A stretch of 7,351 nucleotides of DNA, taken from assembly GCA_020350085.1 (NCBI GenBank), contig CP070706.1, positions 3,495,368-3,502,718 of the forward strand. Direction: 5' to 3'. The DNA is from Acidobacteriota bacterium. GTDB taxonomy: Bacteria; Acidobacteriota; Polarisedimenticolia; J045. A program made the position numbers and the translations under genes. Below, in pieces: positions 1-6,082 of the stretch; positions within the stretch are counted from its first letter, which is position 1, and the number at the start of each line of letters is the position of its first letter. The notes under the pieces were generated by a model, which was given only the letters and a program-made list of their open reading frames with translations, was not told the origin of the DNA and did not search any database.

Positions 1-593
1 CCGAACGGGCTCAGTCCGCTCCACGTGTGTCGCTCGTCGAAGGACGAGTCACCGAGATGGTTGTCCTTGTCATGCGTGAGGCCGAGGTAACGGATGCCTC
101 GCTCGAAGAAAGAGCGCAGGTTCTCGAGGTCCCCCAGGATCGCGGCGCCGTTTTCCATCCCCATCGGGAGCGCGATCTTGCCTGCCGCGAACGCCGCCTC
201 GATCTCGTCGGCCGACGTGGCGAGGGCGAACTTGTCCGGGTGCTCGCTGACGAGTCGCTCGACGATCGCGATCTGCTCGTCGGCCACCTGCTTGGCCTCC
301 GGTTTGCCCTCGTAGCTCGACGGCACGTAGATCGACATGAACGGAGCGTCGAGGCCTCCCTGGCGGGCGCGCGGATAGTCGAAGTGTCCCGAATCCGTGC
401 CGACGGAGACGTCCTCGAAAGATCGATACAGCCGGAACGGCAGGTCGACGTGACCGTCGAGGATCAGAATCTCGTGCGCGAGCCGGTCGGCCTCGTCTTG
501 CCACCGCTGCTGCGCCGAGGAAGCGGCCTGCTCGGGAGTCCCGCGGCATCCGGCGAGAAGCGCGAGCAAGATGATCGATTGGAGCCACCTCAT
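1..593 (-). CDS. Membrane dipeptidase (peptidase family M19) lipoprotein, C-terminal part outside the window
   Basis: Reading from the ATG at 593 to the window edge gives 197 residues with no stop; the gene continues off the left end. The first 16 residues form a lipoprotein signal peptide: a charged start, a hydrophobic run and the lipobox L-A-G-C with Cys16, so the protein is probably exported and lipid-anchored. The mature part shows hallmarks of the M19 (renal dipeptidase) family: the metal-binding H-x-D in 'LDGHVDLPF' (His48, Asp50), the bridging glutamate in 'MGMENGA' (Glu147), and 'YLGLTHDKDNHLGDSS' (169-184), which matches the family's 'LTHN.N..ads' segment. These enzymes are dizinc hydrolases of dipeptides, some acting on D-residues or N-acyl amino acids; substrate here is unknown. 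The second metal half of the site lies outside the window. A GAGG sequence six bases before the ATG supports the start. It probably shares a transcript with the small gene 59 bases upstream. Confidence 0.9.
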   Translation of the reverse strand, partial: MRWLQSIILLALLAGCRGTPEQAASSAQQRWQDEADRLAHEILILDGHVDLPFRLYRSFEDVSVGTDSGHFDYPRARQGGLDAPFMSIYVPSSYEGKPEAKQVADEQIAIVERLVSEHPDKFALATSADEIEAAFAAGKIALPMGMENGAAILGDLENLRSFFERGIRYLGLTHDKDNHLGDSSFDERHTWSGLSPF

Positions 594-652
594 GAGTCGC
601 CTCGATCCGATAGACGTACGTGCCCAGGAAAGTGCTGCCGGAGAGCGCAGCC

Positions 653-1027
653 TCAGCAGGTCGAGTGGAACAGGCCGCCGACCGGGGTCTCTTCTGCCAG
701 CTCGTTGTAGACGCGGGCCGCTTCCTCCGTCCCCAGCACGTGAACGGTGATGCCTCTCTGCTTTAAGACGTCGAGCGTCTCGGCGGGGACTTCAAGTCGC
801 CCGTTCATGCCTCGCGCGAGTACGACCACTTCTGCACCGTGCTCGAGCAGTTCTTCGACGTCGGCGAATTGAATACCGGGCGTGTGAGCGGTGCCCGTTT
901 CGCGCCAGTCCCACTCCCTCGCGCCGCCGGGAAACAGCTTCGCGTCTTTGAACACCCGCCCGCCTTCGATCTCGACGCGGCCCCAGGAGAGGTGCTCGAT
1001 CAGCGGAGAGGCCGTTTGTGGCGCCAT
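653..1027 (-). CDS. Mth938/DUF498 domain protein (AAMDC-like), 124 aa
   Basis: A complete 124-residue protein that is nearly all one domain of the Mth938-like family (COG3737, related to human AAMDC and to the mitochondrial complex I assembly factor NDUFAF3). Visible family features are an N-terminal 'SPLIEHLSWGRVEIEGG' strand pair, 'KDAKLFPGGAREWDW' (28-42), the 'EELLEHGAEVVVLARGMNG' core (58-76), and 'LDVLKQRGITVHVLGTEEAARVYNEL' (85-110), giving an alpha/beta fold. The biochemical role of the bacterial members is not established. There is no signal peptide, so it should be cytoplasmic. The reading frame is open upstream as far as 1258, but the ATG at 1027 is chosen because GGAGG lies nine bases before it and family similarity begins just after it; the upstream extension also overlaps the divergent permease gene. 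The dipeptidase gene follows 59 bases downstream on the same strand. Confidence 0.85.
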   Translation of the reverse strand: MAPQTASPLIEHLSWGRVEIEGGRVFKDAKLFPGGAREWDWRETGTAHTPGIQFADVEELLEHGAEVVVLARGMNGRLEVPAETLDVLKQRGITVHVLGTEEAARVYNELAEETPVGGLFHSTC

Positions 1028-1036
1028 CTTCTCACT

Positions 1037-1041
1037 CCTCC
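1037..1041 (-). promoter_or_regulatory. Ribosome binding site of the Mth938-type gene
   Basis: The minus strand reads GGAGG here, nine bases before the ATG at 1027. It decides between this start and the longer open frame reaching to 1258, for which I see no comparable site. Confidence 0.7.
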
Positions 1042-1090
1042 ACGAAAGCGGCAGAGGCCGTCGCAGCCCGAAGATCCTCGCGCTCGTCGC

Positions 1091-1096
1091 ATTATA
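1091..1096 (-). promoter_or_regulatory. Candidate -10 element (TATAAT) for the Mth938-dipeptidase unit
   Basis: The minus strand carries a perfect TATAAT hexamer 63 bases before the ATG at 1027, inside the 103-base gap between two divergent genes. A possible -35 element (TTTACA at 1118-1123) is 21 bases upstream, longer than the usual 16-18, so the pair is imperfect. An AT-rich hexamer stands out in this GC-rich gap, but one hexamer is weak evidence. I see no equally good plus-strand promoter for the permease. Confidence 0.35.
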
Positions 1097-1130
1097 GCCA
1101 GTGCCGACCACGCCCGATGTAAAGTGAAGC

Positions 1131-2468
1131 ATGCCTCCGCGCCAGGACGAGCAGTCGTCTCCTCGCCGGCTGGGCGCCACGACGGCCGCGCTGATCGTCG
1201 TGGCCAGCATGGTCGGAACGGGTGTGTTCACGACGACCGGACTTCTCGTTCGCAGCACGGGATCGCCGCCGGCAGTCCTGATCGTCTGGCTCGTCGGAGG
1301 ACTGCTCGCCCTGTGCGGCGCACTCGCCTACGGCGAGCTGAGCGCGGCGCTGCCCCGAAGCGGCGGTGAGTATCAGTTGCTGTCTCGTATCTACCACCCG
1401 GCCGTTGGCTTCGTTGCCGGCTGGCTCTCGCTCGTGGTCGGCTTTTCGGCGCCGATCGCCGCGACGTCTCTGGCGTTTGGGAGGTATCTCACCGCAATCG
1501 CTCCCGCGGCCGATCCGTTCTGGGCCGCGATGATCCTTCTGGCGGTCCTTGCCACGTTGCACGCTGCGCACGTCACGATCGGAGGCCGGGTACAGAACGT
1601 CCTCGTGATCGCCAAGGTGACGCTGATCCTGTTCGTGATCGTCGGCGGATTCGTTCGGGGACGACCCGAGCGGATTCTCGGCGAAAGCGCGCCGGCTCTG
1701 CTCGACACGATCGCGTCGGCGCCGTTCGCGATCGGACTGATCCTCGTTTCGTTCGCCTACAGCGGCTGGAACGGTGCCGTTTACCTGGCCGGTGAAGTGC
1801 GTCGGCCAGCGACGACGCTGCCGCTGGCGCTCGTGTCCGGCACGACGATCGTCATCCTGCTCTATCTCGGTCTCAACGCCGTGTTTCTTTCAGCCGCCCC
1901 GGCCGAGATGCTTTCCGGAGTCGTCGAGATCAGCCACGTCGCGACGACGCGGCTGTTCGGGGAAGGACTCGGAGCCGTCCTTTCGGGCGTCATCGCGCTC
2001 GCGCTCGTCTCGTCGGCGAGCGCGATGACGATGACGGGCCCCCGCGTCTATCAGACGATGGGCGAGGACTACCCGCGGCTGAGAATCCTGAGTCGGCGCA
2101 CGGAGCAGGGAGGACCGCTCGCCGCGATCGCGCTCCAGACGCTGTTCGCGATGGTGATGATCGTGACCGCCACGTTCGAAGCGCTACTGACCTACATCGG
2201 GTTTACGCTGGCGCTGTCGGCTGCACTGACGGTCGTCGGCGTCGTCGTGCTGCGCTGGCGCGAGCCGGAGCTGACGCGACCCTACCGAACGTGGGGCTAC
2301 CCGCTGACGCCGATTATGTTTACGGCTCTGTCCGCGTGGATGATCGTCCACGCGCTCATCGAGCGGCCGCTGATAGCGCTGGCGGGGCTGGTCACCGCGC
2401 TGTGTGGCCTCGGCCTCTACCTGCTGGCCGGGCCGCCCGATCGATGCTTCACGCATCGAGATTCGTAA
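1131..2468 (+). CDS. APC-superfamily amino acid permease, 445 aa
   Basis: A complete integral membrane transporter of the amino acid-polyamine-organocation superfamily, of usual length for the family (about 430-500 residues) and with roughly twelve hydrophobic helices. After a short charged cytoplasmic N-terminus, helix 1 carries the unwound substrate-binding motif 'VASMVGTGVF' (24-33). Helix 2 is followed by 'AYGELSAALPRSGGEYQLL' (66-84), a typical family signature. Helix 6 carries 'SFAYSGWNGAVYLAGEV' (207-223), the second broken-helix substrate site, followed by the conserved 'RRPATTLPLAL'. 'LTRPYRTWGYPLTP' (381-394) precedes the last helices. Members import amino acids by proton or sodium symport, or exchange them; the substrate cannot be read from sequence. 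The ATG at 1131 is the first start of the frame. The ribosome site is weak (AAGTGAAG close to the ATG). The 3' end overlaps the convergent radical SAM gene by 20 bp. Confidence 0.92.
   Translation: MPPRQDEQSSPRRLGATTAALIVVASMVGTGVFTTTGLLVRSTGSPPAVLIVWLVGGLLALCGALAYGELSAALPRSGGEYQLLSRIYHPAVGFVAGWLSLVVGFSAPIAATSLAFGRYLTAIAPAADPFWAAMILLAVLATLHAAHVTIGGRVQNVLVIAKVTLILFVIVGGFVRGRPERILGESAPALLDTIASAPFAIGLILVSFAYSGWNGAVYLAGEVRRPATTLPLALVSGTTIVILLYLGLNAVFLSAAPAEMLSGVVEISHVATTRLFGEGLGAVLSGVIALALVSSASAMTMTGPRVYQTMGEDYPRLRILSRRTEQGGPLAAIALQTLFAMVMIVTATFEALLTYIGFTLALSAALTVVGVVVLRWREPELTRPYRTWGYPLTPIMFTALSAWMIVHALIERPLIALAGLVTALCGLGLYLLAGPPDRCFTHRDS
2441..2459. terminator. Hairpin at a convergent gene overlap, possible bidirectional terminator
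   Basis: TCGATGC (2441-2447) and GCATCGA (2453-2459) form a perfect 7-bp stem with a five-base loop, centred on the overlap of the permease and radical SAM gene ends. Being symmetric, it could act on transcripts from both strands. Neither side has a clear T tract, so a classical intrinsic terminator is not proven. Confidence 0.35.
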
Positions 2469-3492
2469 GTCCGGCCTCTCTGGCCCACGCCATCGCCTGC
2501 TGCCACTCCTCGCTCGTCAGCCGGCGCGCGATCTTCGGATAATCGAACGCCCGGTGCTCGGGGCGGTACTGCGGCATGATGTTGACGTACGTGTCGGCCG
2601 ACAACTCCTTGGCCACCCAGCGGACGAAGCGGTCCGTGCCGGCGATGTTGTGCGGCAACACGAGATGCCGGACGATCAGCCCGCGGACGGCCACGCCGGC
2701 CTCGTCGACTTCGAGCCGGCCGACCTGACGGTGCATCTCCTTGATCACCGCCGCCGCCACCTCCGGGTAATCGGCCGCCCTGTTCGAGTACTTGGCGGCG
2801 AGCTTTCCGTCCTGGTACTTGAAGTCCGGCAGATAGATGTCGACGATCCCGTCTAGCAGCTTTACGACTTCGAGGTTGTCGTAGCCCGACGTGTTGTAAA
2901 CCAGGGGCAAGCGCAATCCCTCGGCGGCGGCGAGGCGCACCGCTTTGACGATGTGAGGCACGAAGTGCGTCGGCGTGACCAGGTTGATGTTGTGGCAGCC
3001 GCGCTCCTGCAAGCTGAGCATCATGACAGCCAGATCCTCGTGGTTGCGGTACTGACCGTCGCCGCGATGGTTGATCTCCCAGTTCTGGCAGTAACAGCAC
3101 AGCAGATTACAGTTCGAAAAGAAGATCGTCCCCGAGCCCCGTCGTCCCACCAGAGGAGACTCCTCGCCGAAGTGCGGACCTGCCGAGTAGACCTTCAGCT
3201 CGGCCGTTGAGCTGCAAACACCCGTCTCTCCCGCGATCCGATCGACCCCGCACTCACGCGGACAGCAACGGCAGCTCTTCATCAGCTCCCAGAGCCGCTC
3301 TTCGCGCCGGGCGAGCTCACCGCCTCGCTCCAACTCGAGGTAGGCCGGCTCGAACGAGCTCGCGCGCTTCCGGTCAGTGGCAGGGGGTGCCGCCGTGTCG
3401 ATCCCGGCCCAACGGCAACCGAAGGGAGCCAGCGCGCAGGCACCGATCGTGACGAGCGATTGTTCGAGAAACTTGCGGCGTGATGGCTTCAT
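2449..3492 (-). CDS. Tat-signal radical SAM protein, PflA/PflX-like (COG1313 type), 347 aa
   Basis: A complete radical SAM protein. The cluster motif is CX3CX2C in 'SNCNLLCCYCQNW' (Cys128, Cys132, Cys135, with extra Cys133), which ligates a 4Fe-4S cluster and S-adenosylmethionine to make the 5'-deoxyadenosyl radical. Before it lies a second cysteine-rich stretch, 'SCRCCPRECGVDRIAGETGV' and Cys93 (73-93), typical of PflX-like proteins related to pyruvate formate-lyase activase. After it, 'LVTPTHFVPHI' (171-181), 'LVYNTSGYD' (197-205), 'DIYLPDFKY' (218-226) and 'RHLVLPHNIAGT' (275-286) match that family. The function of COG1313 proteins is mostly unknown; some occur with AMMECR1/Memo genes, but neither is visible here. 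The N-terminus is a twin-arginine export signal, SRRKFLE (4-10), followed by a hydrophobic run, suggesting folded export. Cys19 in 'TIGAC' and Cys26 are possible lipid sites, neither certain. The ATG at 3492 is preferred over the GTG at 3498 because of ribosome site spacing. Confidence 0.88.
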   Translation of the reverse strand: MKPSRRKFLEQSLVTIGACALAPFGCRWAGIDTAAPPATDRKRASSFEPAYLELERGGELARREERLWELMKSCRCCPRECGVDRIAGETGVCSSTAELKVYSAGPHFGEESPLVGRRGSGTIFFSNCNLLCCYCQNWEINHRGDGQYRNHEDLAVMMLSLQERGCHNINLVTPTHFVPHIVKAVRLAAAEGLRLPLVYNTSGYDNLEVVKLLDGIVDIYLPDFKYQDGKLAAKYSNRAADYPEVAAAVIKEMHRQVGRLEVDEAGVAVRGLIVRHLVLPHNIAGTDRFVRWVAKELSADTYVNIMPQYRPEHRAFDYPKIARRLTSEEWQQAMAWAREAGLTNLDA

Positions 3493-3669
3493 CGTCACTC
3501 CCTCCCTGTGGTCGAGAGCTCGATGTCTGACTGTGACGAGAGCCGCAGCGAGCCCTCGGGGCTGAACGCGGTGGCGCGAGTCACCGCTCCGCCGATGACG
3601 AAATGATAGTCCTTTTCATCGTGTCGGGGGAGACTGTCCTGCGGCGGATGGTTGTATCTTTCCCGGGTG
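3493..3669. other. 177-bp divergent intergenic region, no gene seen
   Basis: This gap separates the divergent radical SAM and glycosidase genes and should hold promoters for both. On the minus strand, TATCAT (3604-3609) resembles a -10 element but has no good -35 partner. An imperfect inverted repeat, CGATGACGAAA (3593-3603) against TTTTCATCG (3613-3621), has a two-base bulge and could be an operator or a chance hairpin. An open minus-strand frame crosses the gap, but it has no suitable start codon or ribosome site and no recognisable similarity. Confidence 0.4.
3501..3505 (-). promoter_or_regulatory. Ribosome binding site deciding the radical SAM start
   Basis: GGAGG on the minus strand, within GGGAGGGAG, lies eight bases before the ATG at 3492. 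It is only two bases from the alternative in-frame GTG at 3498, which is too close, so the ATG is the likely start. This puts the twin-arginine motif at residues 4-10. Confidence 0.7.
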
Positions 3670-5931
3670 ATGGCTGTGACGTGTGCGAACCGTGTCCGAA
3701 GCGCGATCACCCTCGCCGCACTGGCGCTGGCGACGTATCCCCTCGCGGTGGCCGCCGATTCGCGCGTTAACCCGCTCGAGATGACGACACCGGGCGGCGA
3801 GCGCGTCGAGAGCTGCGCCGACCCGACGGTCATTCGCTCGCAGCAGCCTGGCGAGGACGCTTGGTACATGTACTGCACGGCCGACCCGCTGGGGGACTGG
3901 GACCGCGAGCCTGGCGGAGGCTATGTCTATCACCTGATCCCGGTCTTACGCTCGACCGATCTCGTTCACTGGCGGTACGAAGGGGACGCACTGAGCGAGC
4001 GGCCGAGCTGGGCCTGGCCGCTGGCGAACCTGTGGGCGCCGGAGATCCAGTACTTCAACGGCCTGTACTACCTGTACTTCAGCGTCACGGATACCCGGGC
4101 GTCGGTCAGTGGCGAGACGAACTGCGGCAGCGACAGCGCGATCGGTGTGGCGACGAGCACCACGCCGACGGGGCCGTTCACGAACGCGGGCTCACCGGTC
4201 GTCGAGCCGCGCCGAAACGGCAGCGGCTGTGATTTTCTCGCCACGATCGACCCCGAGGTCACTGTCGATGACGCGGGCCAGCGCTACATCTATTACGGCA
4301 GCTTCTACGGCGGCACCCAAGTCCGCGAGCTGTCGGCCGACGGCCGCTCATCGTCGCCCTCGACCGCCGTGCAGATCGCGGCCTGGGATCGCTTCGAGGC
4401 GCCCGAGGTCGTGCGTCACGAGGGTGACTACGTCCTGCTCTTGTCGGCGGCCGGCTGCTGCAACGGCCCGCTTTCGGGCTATCTCGTCTACGCCGGCCGC
4501 TCGACAAGCCCGACGGGGCCGTTCGTCGATCGCGACGGGGTGTCGCTAAACACGGCGCGCGTCGGCGGTACGCCCGTTCTCGCGGCGACCGGGAATCGCT
4601 GGGTCGGTCCAGGCCACAACACCGTCGTGACCGATCTCGCCGGCCAGCACTGGACGATCTATCACGCGATCGACGTCGACGCGCCGTACTTCGCCGACTC
4701 GGTCGGATTCACTAAGCGGCCGGCGATGATGGATCCGCTCGATTGGGTCGAAGGCTGGCCCACCGTGCGCGGCGGCTGGTGGGTCTCCGACTGCCCGCAG
4801 CCGGTACCGGTCGCGATCTCCGGCGAGCCGCCGGACTACACGGCGACGTTTTTCGAGCAGGACGAGCCGGGTGCGCTGATTCCGGAGCTGTCCGACGAGT
4901 TCGACAGCGGTCTCGGCCCGCAGTGGAGCTGGGTCCGTGAGCCGGCCGCGGGCAGCTGGGGCGTCGAGAGTGGCGCCTTGCGCTTCGACACCCAGGCGGC
5001 CGACCTGTTCGAAGACAGCGACAGCGCGTCGGTGCTCGTCGAGCCGGTTCCCGAAACGGACTTCGTCGTCGAAGCGCACGTTTTGCTCGACGTTCCCGCA
5101 AGTGGCTGCTGCTACAACTACCGCCAAGCCGGCTTGGTCCTGTACGGCGACGACGACAACTATCAAAAGCTCGTTCACGTCTCGATCTGGGGCACGCGGG
5201 TGACCGAGTGGGCCAAGGAGCTGGCGCCGGTTCCGGCGGGCTATCCCCGATACGACAAGAGCTTCGTCGGCCCGCCCGCCGACGGGACGTACCTGCGCAT
5301 CGTCCGTCGCGCCGTTTTCGGCGGCGAGCAGTACACGGCTTACACGAGCCGCGACGGGACGACGTGGACCCGAGGCTCGACCTGGCAACACGGCCTCGGC
5401 CCGACGGCAAAGATCGGTCTGGTCTCGATGGGCGGCGACGGCTACACCGCACGCTTCCAGTTCGTCCGCGTCTACGAGCTCGCCCCGCGCGACTGCAGCG
5501 ACCCGTCGCTGGCCGATCCGTGCGATTCCGACGGCGACGGACTGGGCGATGCTTGCGATCCGGACGACGACGGTGACCTCATTGGCGATCTCGAAGATTG
5601 CGCGTCGAGAGATCCGTCCGCCGGCCGGCCGACGTCGATCACGGGCGTGAGCGTCTCAGAAAACGCCGTCAGTTGGAACGCCTCGCCGACGGCCGATCTC
5701 TACGACATCAGCCGCAGCTCCCTCGCTGAGCTGGCCGCCGGCCAGTACGGACCGTGCCTCGCCGACGATTGGCCCGACACGTCGCTCGACGATCCCGAGA
5801 CTCCGCCGGCCGGCTCCGGCTTCGGCTACCTCGTCCGCGGCATCGACCTCGCCTGCGGGGGCGGCGGGACCTGGGGCACCGACAGCTCCGGCACCGAGCG
5901 GGAAAACAACCATCCGCAAGCGTGCCCCTGA
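3670..5931 (+). CDS. Secreted multidomain glycoside hydrolase, GH43-like, with TSP3 repeats (753 aa)
   Basis: Residues 1-28 are a Sec signal peptide with an A-V-A cleavage site. Residues about 45-385 look like a five-bladed GH43 catalytic domain (inverting arabinanases, xylosidases and relatives). Likely catalytic residues are Asp51 in 'CADPTVI' (base), Asp194 in 'ATIDPEV' (pKa modulator) and Glu243 in 'RFEAPEV' (acid). 'LWAPEIQYFNGLYYLYFS' (121-138) and 'GPGHNTVV' with His316 (a probable metal site) are also typical. Residues about 405-605 form a concanavalin-like GH43_C2/DUF1349 domain, starting 'SDEFDSGLGPQWSWV'. Residues about 609-645 are acidic thrombospondin type 3 calcium repeats ('DSDGDGLGDACDPDDDGD'). 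Residues about 655-753 form a fibronectin-like C-terminal domain with 'YLVRGIDLACGGGG', ending in ACP. Vicinal cysteine pairs occur at 263-264 and 480-481. The exact substrate is unknown. The frame is open from a TTG at 3652; ATG 3670 gives the best signal peptide, though no clear ribosome site precedes either. Confidence 0.85.
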   Translation: MAVTCANRVRSAITLAALALATYPLAVAADSRVNPLEMTTPGGERVESCADPTVIRSQQPGEDAWYMYCTADPLGDWDREPGGGYVYHLIPVLRSTDLVHWRYEGDALSERPSWAWPLANLWAPEIQYFNGLYYLYFSVTDTRASVSGETNCGSDSAIGVATSTTPTGPFTNAGSPVVEPRRNGSGCDFLATIDPEVTVDDAGQRYIYYGSFYGGTQVRELSADGRSSSPSTAVQIAAWDRFEAPEVVRHEGDYVLLLSAAGCCNGPLSGYLVYAGRSTSPTGPFVDRDGVSLNTARVGGTPVLAATGNRWVGPGHNTVVTDLAGQHWTIYHAIDVDAPYFADSVGFTKRPAMMDPLDWVEGWPTVRGGWWVSDCPQPVPVAISGEPPDYTATFFEQDEPGALIPELSDEFDSGLGPQWSWVREPAAGSWGVESGALRFDTQAADLFEDSDSASVLVEPVPETDFVVEAHVLLDVPASGCCYNYRQAGLVLYGDDDNYQKLVHVSIWGTRVTEWAKELAPVPAGYPRYDKSFVGPPADGTYLRIVRRAVFGGEQYTAYTSRDGTTWTRGSTWQHGLGPTAKIGLVSMGGDGYTARFQFVRVYELAPRDCSDPSLADPCDSDGDGLGDACDPDDDGDLIGDLEDCASRDPSAGRPTSITGVSVSENAVSWNASPTADLYDISRSSLAELAAGQYGPCLADDWPDTSLDDPETPPAGSGFGYLVRGIDLACGGGGTWGTDSSGTERENNHPQACP

Positions 5932-5972
5932 TCGCATCGCCTTCTACCAAAGCGACAACGCCTTTCTCATTA
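5932..5972. other. 41-bp spacer between glycosidase stop and insertion sequence
   Basis: Short noncoding stretch from the GH43 stop to the left inverted repeat of the insertion sequence. I see no hairpin with a T tract, so a terminator for the glycosidase is not apparent. The element may have separated the gene from its original downstream sequence. Confidence 0.4.
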
Positions 5973-5998
5973 CCTGTGGCTCGTCAATACTCCGTCCG
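5973..5998 (+). repeat. Left terminal inverted repeat of the insertion sequence
   Basis: It begins CCTGTGGCTCGTCAA and pairs with the right repeat at 21 of 26 positions (14 of the first 15). It lies 84 bases before the transposase ATG and is the expected transposase binding site; the transposase promoter probably lies at or just after it. Confidence 0.7.
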
Positions 5999-6082
5999 CG
6001 CTGATTCCACTGGACTTGCGGGCATCACTGGCTGCGGGACGGGGTCGTTGATCAGCACGGCCACACGCGGCATTCTCGATTA

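Noticed and set aside
620..652. Possible terminator hairpin after the Mth938-type gene (TGCTG...CAGCA, minus strand)
   Set aside because: The stem is only five base pairs with a 16-base loop and a weak T run, and the next gene is close enough to be co-transcribed.
27..710. Plus-strand open frame of 227 codons at the left end
   Set aside because: It is antisense to the M19 dipeptidase, which has a lipobox, metal ligands and a ribosome site; the plus-strand product shows no recognisable family.
3495..3878. Minus-strand open frame ending just upstream of the radical SAM gene
   Set aside because: Half is antisense to the glycosidase N-terminus; the part in the gap has no start codon with a ribosome site and no known similarity.
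4546..5452. Long minus-strand open frames (up to 281 codons) opposite the glycosidase gene
   Set aside because: They lie fully within a gene with clear domains, and their translations are arginine-rich, low-complexity products typical of antisense frames in GC-rich DNA.
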